Origin: Vibrio cholerae
GTDB lineage: Bacteria; Actinomycetota; Actinomycetes; Actinomycetales; Micrococcaceae
DNA: 64,000 nt
Assembly (NCBI GenBank): GCA_009728235.1
Contig: WNZI01000002.1
Coordinates: 124,001-188,000 of the forward strand
Direction: 5' to 3'
Under the pieces are notes generated by a model. The model did no database searches. It was not told the origin of the DNA and saw only the letters and a list, made by a program, of their open reading frames with translations. The stretch's first letter is position 1. Each line of letters begins with the position of its first letter. This document shows, one piece after another, positions 19,388 to 27,197 of the stretch. Both the position numbers and the translations under genes were made by a program.

Positions 19388-19414
19388 TTGTAGAGTTCCT
19401 ACAAAGAGCTACAA
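19388..19414 (+). promoter_or_regulatory. Candidate FasR operator upstream of fabD
   Basis: TTGTAG (19388-19393) - N5 - CTACAA (19399-19404) is a perfect inverted repeat, and a further CTACAA half-site follows at 19409-19414, exactly 10 bp (one helical turn) after the previous one. A GATAAT -10-like box at 19439-19444 follows with no good -35, as expected for an activator-dependent promoter. Assignment to FasR is inference. Confidence 0.6.
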
Positions 19415-19471
19415 GCAGCTTGGTTCAGCCGAACACCCGATAATGCTCCGCCACTTTGGAAAGCTGGAACA

Positions 19472-20437
19472 GTGCTTGCAATCGCCTGCCCCGGACAGGG
19501 CTCCCAGACCCCCGGCTTCCTCAGCCCCTGGCTCGACCTACCGGGAGTAAGGGACCAGCTCGAGTACCTGAGCGACCTCGCGGGCATCGACCTCGTCCTG
19601 CACGGTACGACGTCGGACGAGGAGACCATCAAGGACACTGCGGTCGCCCAGCCGCTGATCGTGGCCGCCGGACTCATGACGGCCCGCCTGCTCCTGGCCG
19701 GATACCGGCTGACCGCGTCCACCGTCGTCGCCGGCCACTCCGTGGGCGAACTCACGGCGTCCGCCGTCGCCGGCGCACTGACCGAGAAGGACGCCGTCGC
19801 CTTCGTCCGCGTGCGCGCCACGGCGATGGCGGAGGCAGCCGGCGTCACGCCGACCGGCATGAGTGCCGTCCTGGGTGGGGATCCCGCGGACGTCGCAGCC
19901 CGCCTGGCCGACCTGGGGCTCACGGCGGCGAACGCCAATGGTGGCGGGCAGGTGGTCGCGGCGGGGACCCTCGACCAGCTCGCGGCCCTTGCCGCGACAC
20001 CCCCTGCGAAGGCGCGCGTCGTCGCCCTGAAGGTAGCCGGAGCCTTCCACACGGAGCACATGGCTCCGGCCGTGACGGCACTCGAGGAGCTCCGGCCGTC
20101 CCTGCAGCCGATGGCGCCCGTCGCAACCCTGATGTCCAATTACGACGGTCAACCCGTGGCCACCGGCGAGGGCAACCTCGACAGCCTCATCGCCCAGGTG
20201 TCACGGCCCGTGCGCTGGGACCTCTGCATGGAATCGATGCAGGCGATGGGAGTCACCGGCATGATCGAACTCTCTCCCGCCGGCACCCTTGCCGGCCTGG
20301 CCCGACGCGGAATGCGCGGTACGGCGACGTTCACCGTAAAATCGCCCGAGGACCTGGACGAGGCCCGCCGCTTCATCGAGGAGCACTCGCGGACCCCGGA
20401 TCCCGACCCGTCCCTTACCCCCGAAGGACATCAGTGA
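19472..20437 (+). CDS. fabD: Malonyl-CoA:ACP transacylase
   Basis: Loads malonyl groups onto the acyl carrier protein for FAS II. The 321-aa sequence has GQGSQ at 8-12, the nucleophile Ser90 in GHSVGE, the Arg-containing RVRATAM block, and the catalytic His in AGAFHTEHM. GTG start. Its TGA overlaps the fabH GTG (GTGA), so translation of the two is coupled. First gene of fabD-fabH-acpP-fabF, under the repeats described upstream. Confidence 0.97.
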   Translation: MLAIACPGQGSQTPGFLSPWLDLPGVRDQLEYLSDLAGIDLVLHGTTSDEETIKDTAVAQPLIVAAGLMTARLLLAGYRLTASTVVAGHSVGELTASAVAGALTEKDAVAFVRVRATAMAEAAGVTPTGMSAVLGGDPADVAARLADLGLTAANANGGGQVVAAGTLDQLAALAATPPAKARVVALKVAGAFHTEHMAPAVTALEELRPSLQPMAPVATLMSNYDGQPVATGEGNLDSLIAQVSRPVRWDLCMESMQAMGVTGMIELSPAGTLAGLARRGMRGTATFTVKSPEDLDEARRFIEEHSRTPDPDPSLTPEGHQ

Positions 20438-21495
20438 GCATCGCCTCCATCAAGCAAGCTCCCCTGCGCGAGCACACGCGCATCCTCGGAGTCGGCGCAT
20501 ACCGGCCAGAGATCATCGTCACCAACGAGGACGTGTGCCAGTGGATCGACTCCTCCGACGAGTGGATCCGCCAGCGGACGGGCATCGTGACCCGGCATCG
20601 CGCTCCTCGTGACGTCAGCGTGATCGACATGGCGGAAGCCGCCTCGCGGGAAGCCCTGGCGTCCGCCGGGATCGACGCGTCGCAACTCGGGGCGGTCCTC
20701 GTGTCGACCGTGACACACCCCTACGCCACGCCCTCCGCCGCGGCGCAGCTCGCCGACCGCCTCGGCGCGACGCCGGCCCCCGCGTACGACATCTCGGCAG
20801 CCTGTGCGGGGTACTGCTACGGCATCGCCCAGGGGGATGCCCTGGTCCATGCAGGAACCGCGGACTACGTGCTGGTGGTCGGCGTCGAGAAACTGTCCGA
20901 TTTCATCGACAACTCCGACCGCACCATCTCGTTCCTGCTCGGTGACGGCGCGGGCGCCGTCGTGATCGGCCCTGGAGACACAGCAGGAATCGGCCCATCC
21001 GTGTGGGGCTCCGACGGCAGCAAGCACGAGGCCATCCGGATGACGCACTCCCTCATCGACGTGCGTGACTATGCGCTCGGGGCCGTGACCAGCGAAGCCG
21101 AGCGTGAGCATGACGCCGACGCCGGCACCGAAAGCCTCTGGCCGACCATGCGACAGGACGGGCCCACGGTCTTCCGCTGGGCTGTCTGGGAGATGGCCAA
21201 GGTCGCCCAGCAGGCCCTCGACGCAGCAGGCGTCACAGCGGACGATCTCGCGGTATTCCTCCCCCACCAGGCCAACATCCGTATCATCGATGAGATGGTG
21301 AAGCAGCTGAAACTACCCGACCACGTCTACGTGGCCCGGGACATCGTGGACGCCGGTAACACCTCGGCTGCCTCGATCCCCCTGGCCATGCATCGTACGC
21401 TCAAGGAGCAGCCCTCGCTCAGTGGCACACTCGCCCTGCAGATCGGCTTCGGTGCGGGCCTCGTGTTCGGTGCGCAGGTCGTGGTCCTTCCCTAG
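20434..21495 (+). CDS. fabH: 3-oxoacyl-ACP synthase III
   Basis: Condensing enzyme that starts fatty-acid chains from acyl-CoA (branched primers in this group) and malonyl-ACP. The 353-aa product has the catalytic triad Cys124 in DISAACAGYCYG, His in PHQANIRII and Asn in DAGNTSAASIP, and the C-terminal GFGAGLVFG. The GTG start at 20434 overlaps the fabD stop. An upstream in-frame start would extend through fabD and is not credible. Second gene of the FAS II operon. Confidence 0.97.
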   Translation: MSIASIKQAPLREHTRILGVGAYRPEIIVTNEDVCQWIDSSDEWIRQRTGIVTRHRAPRDVSVIDMAEAASREALASAGIDASQLGAVLVSTVTHPYATPSAAAQLADRLGATPAPAYDISAACAGYCYGIAQGDALVHAGTADYVLVVGVEKLSDFIDNSDRTISFLLGDGAGAVVIGPGDTAGIGPSVWGSDGSKHEAIRMTHSLIDVRDYALGAVTSEAEREHDADAGTESLWPTMRQDGPTVFRWAVWEMAKVAQQALDAAGVTADDLAVFLPHQANIRIIDEMVKQLKLPDHVYVARDIVDAGNTSAASIPLAMHRTLKEQPSLSGTLALQIGFGAGLVFGAQVVVLP

Positions 21496-21570
21496 ATTCC
21501 AAGCCCAGATCGCAGTACGCGATCTGTCCATCCCCTGCCGTGCACCGGCAAGAACAGAAAAGGAGCCACC

Positions 21571-21816
21571 ATGGCTAACAACGAAGAAATCCTGGCCGGT
21601 CTGGCCGAGATCGTCAATGAGGAGACCGGGCTCGCTCCGGAGTCCGTCGAGATGGACAAGTCCTTCACCGACGACCTCGACATCGACTCCATCTCGATGA
21701 TGACCATCGTGGTCAACGCCGAGGAGAAGTTCGGTGTCCGCATCCCCGACGAAGAGGTCAAGAACCTGAAGACCGTCGGCGACGCCGTCAACTTCATCGC
21801 GGGCGCGCAGGCCTAG
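21571..21816 (+). CDS. acpP: Acyl carrier protein
   Basis: Carries growing acyl chains on a 4'-phosphopantetheine arm attached to Ser40 in DDLDIDSISMM. The 81-aa acidic, helical protein has the usual size, with a strong AAAGGAG ribosome site before the ATG. It lies between fabH and fabF as in Streptomyces (fabC/acpP). It would feed the FAS II enzymes whose products can reach the ole pathway encoded 28 kb away. Confidence 0.98.
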   Translation: MANNEEILAGLAEIVNEETGLAPESVEMDKSFTDDLDIDSISMMTIVVNAEEKFGVRIPDEEVKNLKTVGDAVNFIAGAQA

Positions 21817-21927
21817 CTCCAGCAGCTCCCAGCGCTGCGGCCGCTCCCGGTGTCAACGCCGAGAGCGGCCGCATTCGTCATCCCTCGCTCCGGTCCCGCC
21901 GGTGCCCTCAGCTTCGAAAGAGTGACC

Positions 21928-23162
21928 ATGCCACGCAAAGTCGTCATCACCGGACTCGGTGCAACCACCCCCATCGGAGGGGACGTGCCCACGATGTGGG
22001 CGAACTCCCTCAAGGGCGTCTCGGGCGCACGGACCATCGAAGCCGACTGGGTGCAGAAGTACGAGTTGCCCGTGACATTCGCCGCGCAGATCACCGTCCC
22101 GGCCTCGGACGTACTCTCCCGGGTCGAAGCCAAGCGCATGGACCCCTCGACCCAGTTCGCCGTGGTCGCCGCGCGTGAGGCCTGGCGCGATTCCGGCATC
22201 GAGGACGTCGATAAGGATCGCCTCGCGGTCGCTTTCGCGACGGGGATCGGTGGCGTGTGGACCCTGCTCGATGCCTGGGACACCCTTCGGGAGAAAGGAC
22301 CCCGGCGGGTCTGCCGATGACCGTTCCCATGCTGATGCCCAACGGCCCGGCGGCCGCCGTGAGCCTGGACCTGGGCGCGCGCGCCGGCGCCCACACCCCC
22401 GTGTCCGCCTGCGCCTCCGGGACCGAGGCCCTCCACCAGGGACTCGAACTGATCCGGTCGGGGAAGGCCGACGTCGTGGTATGCGGTGGAGCCGAAGCTG
22501 CGATCCATCCGATGCCGATCGCCGCCTTCGCCTCGATGCACGCCCTGTCCCGGCGGAACGACGAACCCGAGCTCGCCTCACGTCCCTACGACATGGACCG
22601 TAACGGGTTCGTCATGGGTGAGGGCGCCGGCGCGCTCGTCATCGAAGCCGAGGAACACGCCCTCGCCCGCGGTGCACGCATCTACGCCGAGCTGGCCGGT
22701 ACGTCCGTGACAGCTGATGCCTACCACATCACGGCACCGGATCCCGAGGGCCTGGGAGCGACGCGCGCCCTCAAGGCGGCGCTGTTCGATGCCCGCGCCC
22801 AGGCCGAGGACGTGGTGCACATCAATGCTCACGCGACCTCCACACCGGTCGGCGACAAGCCCGAGTACATCGCCCTCAAAGCAGCCCTCGGCGCCCACCT
22901 CGATGGTGTTGCGGTCTCGGCCACGAAGTCGCAGACCGGTCACCTCCTCGGCGCGTCAGGGGCCGTCGAGGCGGTCATGACCGTTCTCGCCATCCATGAC
23001 CGGAAGGCTCCCGTCACGATCAACCTCGACAACCAGGATCCGGAGATCCCGCTCGATGTCGTGACGGCGCCCCGCGACCTTCCGTCCGGGGACATCGTCG
23101 CGCTGAGCAACTCGTTCGGGTTCGGCGGACACAACGCCGTCATCGTCCTCCGGAACGTCTGA
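21928..23162 (+). CDS. fabF: 3-oxoacyl-ACP synthase II (frameshifted in this sequence)
   Basis: Elongation condensing enzyme of FAS II. It starts MPRKVVITGLGATTPIG; the catalytic Cys is in VSACASGTEA, with the two His residues in NAHATSTPVGD and KSQTGHLLGASG, and the end is SNSFGFGGHNA. After residue about 127 the 5' frame reads EKGPRRVCR and stops at 22320, whereas the family sequence LPMTVPMLMPNGPAAAVS continues in another frame. One base is missing at about 22310. Corrected length is about 411 aa. The last gene of the operon, followed by a terminator. The break is likely a sequence error because FabF is essential. Confidence 0.93.
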
Positions 23163-23211
23163 CGGAAGGTGCGGGAACTCCGACCTGAACCGTGAGCGAC
23201 CAGGAGAAGCA

Positions 23212-23243
23212 CTGAAGGCGCCACCCGAGGGCGGCGCCTTCAG
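23212..23243. terminator. Terminator between fabF and DUF3145
   Basis: CTGAAGGCGCC and GGCGCCTTCAG are perfect inverted repeats around a 10-base loop, between convergent genes. Confidence 0.82.
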
Positions 23244-23348
23244 GAGAAGAAGCGGTGGAGGTTCGGCTGGCATCATCAGATCGTACGATGACCGGGCCGA
23301 AGGATCGTCACCGCGCCGGTCCGTCCGGAGGTGCCCGTCCAGCTCGGG

Positions 23349-23852
23349 TCAGCCCACCTGATGAAGCCAGCGAACGGGGGCGCCCTCAGCGGCATGGCGG
23401 AACGGCTCGAGTTCCTCGTCCCAGGACTCGCCGAGGGCGAGGGAGAGTTCGTGGTAGACCGCCGCGGGATCGCCGGCGCCCGTCTCGTACGCGTAGCGGA
23501 TGCGGTCCTCGGTCACCATGATGTTGCCGTGGACGTCGGTCGTGGCGTGGAAGATCCCCAGCTCAGGAGTATGGGACCATCGGCCCCCGTCCGCTCCGGC
23601 GCTCTGCTCTTCGGTGACCTCGTACCGAAGGTGCGCCCAGCCCCGGAGGGCAGAGGCGAGCTGAGCGCCTGCACCCTGAGGACCGACCCAGGACAACTCG
23701 GCGCGCAGCAGTCCGGGCGCAGCCGGCTGGGCTGTCCACTCCATGTCGATGCGCTTGTCCAGCACGGACCCGATGGCCCACTCGACATGTGGGCACAGCG
23801 CAGAAGGAGCCGAGTGCACGTACAGGACTCCACGAGCCATCACAACAGACAT
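23349..23852 (-). CDS. DUF3145 family protein
   Basis: A 167-aa actinobacterial protein of unknown function, starting MSVVMARGVLYVHSAPSAL. Other recognisable blocks are GHxV-like CPHVEWAIG, DMEWTAQPA and, near the end, GESWDEELEPFRHAAEGAPVRWLHQVG. It is regularly found beside the FAS II operon in actinobacteria, here convergent with fabF, so a link with lipid metabolism has been suggested by position only. The internal ATG at 23852 was chosen: it has a GGAGG site (ATGGAGGATGGA) at good spacing, and a promoter lies just upstream. Confidence 0.9.
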   Translation of the reverse strand: MSVVMARGVLYVHSAPSALCPHVEWAIGSVLDKRIDMEWTAQPAAPGLLRAELSWVGPQGAGAQLASALRGWAHLRYEVTEEQSAGADGGRWSHTPELGIFHATTDVHGNIMVTEDRIRYAYETGAGDPAAVYHELSLALGESWDEELEPFRHAAEGAPVRWLHQVG

Positions 23853-23869
23853 TCCATCCTCCATAGCTG

Positions 23870-23897
23870 TAGGTACGTCTTCCCCAACGACCTTCAA
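23870..23897 (-). promoter_or_regulatory. Promoter of the DUF3145 gene
   Basis: Minus-strand TTGAAG (23897-23892) and TACCTA (23875-23870) are 16 bp apart, and the predicted start leaves a short leader with GGAGG before the ATG at 23852. Confidence 0.5.
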
Positions 23898-24075
23898 TGG
23901 CTGATGAACTGCAGTGGATATGCCAGAACCGCACGACACCCTCCCGCGGACTTACGCGGGTTTCCTCCGACTAGTGCCCATTGTGCCCGAGTAGGACGAA
24001 TTCCGCCACTGTAACTACCCGCATGGCATGAGGTCCCGGTCGGGCACTGGTCGAGGCCTGGGCCTCCCGGTGTCC

Positions 24076-25008
24076 TCAGGCCCTCGGGTGGGCCTGCTCG
24101 TAGCTGCGCCTGAGGCGATCCACCGACACGTGCGTGTACAACTGTGTCGTGGCCAGACTCGAGTGACCGAGAAGCTCCTGGACCGACCGGAGATCGGCGC
24201 CGCCGTCGAGCAGGTGCGTTGCAGCACTGTGCCGGAGCGCGTGCGGCCCGCGGGCTGCCGTATCCCCGAGCGACTGCAGTGCGTCCCTGACCTGTGTTCG
24301 CACCGCCCGCTGGTCGATTCGTCCGCCCCTCCGGCCGAGGAACAACGCAGGCCCGCTGCTCCCGGACACCCAGTGCGGCCTGCCACGCCCCAGCCAGGCG
24401 CCGAGCGCCGCCGCGGCGGGCACACCGTAAGGAACGGTCCGTTCCTTCGAACCCTTCCCGAGCACCACGAGGGTTCTCCGCTCGGTGTCCAGGTCGTCGA
24501 TATCCAGTCCCGTCAGCTCTCCGACGCGGATCCCGGTCCCGTAGAGGAGTTCGATCATCGCTCTTCGCTGGAGCTGCTGCGGATCGTCCTGTTCAGCCTG
24601 CTCGCCGAGGCCATCGAACAACGCATCCGCCTGCTCGTGGCTGAGAACGGTGGGTAGGGTGCCGCTGCGCTTCGGAGCGCGGAGTCGAAGGGCGGGATTC
24701 GTCGGCACCAGTTCTTCACGGACAGCCCAGTCCATGAAGCTCCGTACCGACGCGGCCCGTCGGGCGATGGTGGAACGGGACAGACCGCTCGCGTCCAAAG
24801 TACCGAGCCAGGATCGGAAATGCCGCAGTTCGAGGCGTCCGAGGTCGGTCACTCCCCCGCGGGAGGCATGCTCGAGGAAAAGCTCGACGTCCTTCCGATA
24901 GGCCCGTACCGTGTGCGCAGAGCGGTTCCGCTCGCGCACCAGGTACTCCTCGAAACCCTTCGCCGCCTTGCCGAGTTCGGTAGCAAGGGGAGCACTGCCT
25001 GCTGTCAT
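24076..25008 (-). CDS. xerC: Tyrosine recombinase XerC
   Basis: Site-specific recombinase that resolves chromosome dimers at dif with XerD. From the ATG at 25008 the 310-aa product has an N-terminal SAM-like core-binding domain (GFEEYLVRERNRSAHTVRAYRKDV) and a C-terminal catalytic domain with Arg in GTGIRVGEL, Lys in GKGSKERTVP, HxxR in HALRHSAATH, His in LLGHSSL and the Tyr nucleophile in TTQLYTHV. It sits at the end of the dprA-comM block as in other actinobacteria and is housekeeping, with no integrated element beside it. Confidence 0.95.
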   Translation of the reverse strand: MTAGSAPLATELGKAAKGFEEYLVRERNRSAHTVRAYRKDVELFLEHASRGGVTDLGRLELRHFRSWLGTLDASGLSRSTIARRAASVRSFMDWAVREELVPTNPALRLRAPKRSGTLPTVLSHEQADALFDGLGEQAEQDDPQQLQRRAMIELLYGTGIRVGELTGLDIDDLDTERRTLVVLGKGSKERTVPYGVPAAAALGAWLGRGRPHWVSGSSGPALFLGRRGGRIDQRAVRTQVRDALQSLGDTAARGPHALRHSAATHLLDGGADLRSVQELLGHSSLATTQLYTHVSVDRLRRSYEQAHPRA

Positions 25009-25143
25009 GTCTGCCTCCCCTACCAGTATCCATACCTCTCGCTGGATCGTGTGCCGCGAAGCGACTCCCCGGGCCTCGTCCACCTCCACATCGTCCACGT
25101 CGTGGTGCAGATGGAACTCCTCCAGGTGATCTCCCATACCCGC

Positions 25144-25788
25144 TCAGATAAGCCCGTTGCTGGTCGTGTCGTTCCTGTCCTGAGGAGAGTTCCTGCGCAC
25201 GGACGCCTCCTCGAGTTCCAGCAGGGCCGTTTTGGCCTGCGTACCGGCCGAGTAGCCGAGGACCGCTCCACTCGTACTCACCACGCGATGACCGGGGATG
25301 ACGATGGACAGGGGATTCGCCCTTACGGCCGCTCCTATCGCACGCCCCATCGCTCCGTTCCCCAGGCCCGACGCGATGCGACGGTAGCTCCACCGTTCGC
25401 CGTACGGTATCTGCGTCAGAGCGTTCCACACCCGGAGCTGGAAAGGAGTGCCGCGGGGAGACGTCGGAAGGGTGAACTCCCGGCGGATGCCCTCGAAGTA
25501 CTCGCCGAGTTCCTGAGTCGCCGCCGTGAGTACCTCGTCGTACCGAGTCGCAGCACCGTCTGTGGGCGCTGCGGAAGTGTGCCGCAGCTCTCGCCGCTCG
25601 CCACCGCTGAGCGGATCGATGCACCGGCCGAGCAGTGCGACGGCCGGTGGTGGGTAGTGGGGTTGGTGGTACACACCTACTACTACGCTGTCCGTCGCTA
25701 CGACCCGAAGGGCTCCGATGGGTGACGATACGACGGTGTGGAAACGTTCCTCCTCGGCACCCGGAGGAGCGGCGTTGCTGCTGTTCAC
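25144..25788 (-). CDS. O6-methylguanine-DNA methyltransferase-like protein lacking the active-site cysteine
   Basis: The 214-aa product has the MGMT layout: N-terminal ribonuclease-like domain, then FQLRVWNALTQIPYGERWSYR, GRAIGAAVRANPLSI and the active-site loop. That loop reads IPGHRVV, where functional enzymes have PCHRV; the codon is GGT, one base from TGT. Without the Cys the protein could not accept an alkyl group. It could be an alkyltransferase-like (ATL) DNA-binding protein, although ATLs usually have Trp or Ala, or the base may be a sequencing error. The GTG start has a strong AGGAGAAG site. Three copies of a 10-bp repeat lie just upstream. Confidence 0.88.
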   Translation of the reverse strand: MNSSNAAPPGAEEERFHTVVSSPIGALRVVATDSVVVGVYHQPHYPPPAVALLGRCIDPLSGGERRELRHTSAAPTDGAATRYDEVLTAATQELGEYFEGIRREFTLPTSPRGTPFQLRVWNALTQIPYGERWSYRRIASGLGNGAMGRAIGAAVRANPLSIVIPGHRVVSTSGAVLGYSAGTQAKTALLELEEASVRRNSPQDRNDTTSNGLI

Positions 25789-25811
25789 GGTCTTCTCCTG
25801 CCTCGGGCGTT

Positions 25812-25841
25812 GTTCTTCGGCGTTCTTCGGCGTTCTTCGGC
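25812..25841 (+). repeat. Three tandem copies of a 10-bp repeat
   Basis: GTTCTTCGGC occurs three times in perfect tandem, in the leader of the MGMT-like gene, 24 bp upstream of its GTG. A change in copy number would alter leader length or promoter spacing. Confidence 0.9.
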
Positions 25842-25970
25842 GTCCCGCAGCGGACGGGGCAGATGCTCTGACCGCCGCGTGGCTGACCGGCACCGTTCGG
25901 TTCCCGTTCCCCTGCAGGACGAGCTGCGCCCTGCATCCGTCGACTCAGCGGCGCAACGGGTTCGAGAGAA

Positions 25971-27197
25971 TCAGGTCTTCCCACGTCGCCAGCCTTCATT
26001 CGTTCTGACGGCGAGGCGCTGGAGCTCGAGTCGCGTCAGACCGGCGATCACGTCCCGAGCTGAGAGACCTGCTACCTGCGTCAACTTGTCCACGGTGGTC
26101 GAGGCACGGACTGGCAGCGCATCCAGCAGCAGCAGGTCGGGCACCGACAATCCGTCCTGATCCATCGTCGGTGCGGCCTCCTCGCGTGCTCGGTCGCCAG
26201 AGGCCACTCCGATCGGACCAGCCAGCTCGACGATGTCCGCTGCATCCGTCACGCAGACCGCTGTGCCGTCCCGGAGGAGACGATGGCAGCCGGCCGAGTT
26301 CGCCGAGTGGACCGATCCGGGCACTGCTCCGACGGGTCTGCCGATACCGGCGGCATGATGCGCCGTGTTCAGTGCCCCCGAGCGCCACCGGGCCTCGATC
26401 ACCACGGTGATACCGCTCAGGGCCGCGATGATCCTGTTCCGCTGGAGGAACCGCCACCGCGTCGGCGAGCTACCCGGAGGCACCTCGGAGATCAGCAGGC
26501 CGCGGTCCGCGATCGCTCGCAGCAACTCCTCGTTCCCAGCGGGATAGTACCGGTCCAGGCCACACGCCATGACGGCGATCGTGACAGCCACCGTATCCAT
26601 TCCCGAAGCACCCGTCGGACCGTTCTTCGCTCCCCCGGCCGCAGCCAGGGCAGCACGGTGTGCCTGTGCGTCGATGCCATAGGCTCCACCGGACACGATG
26701 GAGTACCCGCGGGACGACAGTCCGGAGGCGATGTCCGAGGTCACCGATGCTCCGTACTGCGTGCTGTCGCGTGACCCGACGAGTGCTGCGAGGCGGGGAG
26801 AGGGAGGGATGTCGGCCTGTCCGCGCACCCAGAGACACAGCGGTGCAGCGCCCTGCAGATCGTCGAGCGCTGCTGGCCACTCCGTGGATTCGGGGACAAC
26901 GAGACGTCCCCCGAGCCGGGCGAGTGTGGCGAGGTCCCGTCGGGGCGCCAGGTCCGCCACGCGCGGCGCCCATCGGGCGAGTCCCTCTGCGAGGACATCC
27001 TTCCGACCGGGCTCGAGGCCCAGGGCTTCGTGTACCTGCCTGGTAAGCGTGGTGCCCGGCGTGATCTCCCGTCCAGCGATCCGCAGGGCATCGACGGGAC
27101 CCGCGACGGATACCAGGGCAAGACCGACTGCGTCCGACGGCTCGAAGAGTCTCGAAAGGGCGGCCCTCGCGAACACCTCCGGCTCCACACCCGTCAC
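25971..27197 (-). CDS. dprA: DNA-processing protein DprA
   Basis: Loads RecA onto incoming single-stranded DNA in natural transformation; in non-competent species the role is unclear. The 408-aa protein has the DprA Rossmann fold: LAALVGSRDSTQYGASVTSDIASGL, the ssDNA-binding region SGGAYGIDAQAHRAAL, AVMACGLDRYYP, SEVPPGSSPTRWRFLQRNRIIA and EARWRSGALNTAHHA. The C-terminal part (about 350-408) resembles the winged-helix domain. The GTG start overlaps the comM stop as GTGA. It follows comM, as is usual. Confidence 0.94.
   Translation of the reverse strand: MTGVEPEVFARAALSRLFEPSDAVGLALVSVAGPVDALRIAGREITPGTTLTRQVHEALGLEPGRKDVLAEGLARWAPRVADLAPRRDLATLARLGGRLVVPESTEWPAALDDLQGAAPLCLWVRGQADIPPSPRLAALVGSRDSTQYGASVTSDIASGLSSRGYSIVSGGAYGIDAQAHRAALAAAGGAKNGPTGASGMDTVAVTIAVMACGLDRYYPAGNEELLRAIADRGLLISEVPPGSSPTRWRFLQRNRIIAALSGITVVIEARWRSGALNTAHHAAGIGRPVGAVPGSVHSANSAGCHRLLRDGTAVCVTDAADIVELAGPIGVASGDRAREEAAPTMDQDGLSVPDLLLLDALPVRASTTVDKLTQVAGLSARDVIAGLTRLELQRLAVRTNEGWRRGKT

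Noticed and set aside
23943-23960. CCCGCG-GACTTA-CGCGGG hairpin followed by TTT
   Set aside because: On the strand carrying the T-run no gene ends here, so it is listed only as a weak hairpin.
24076-25008. XerC as the integrase of a mobile element
   Set aside because: Its neighbours are the standard dprA-comM block and no att repeats or cargo genes are visible. It is the housekeeping recombinase.
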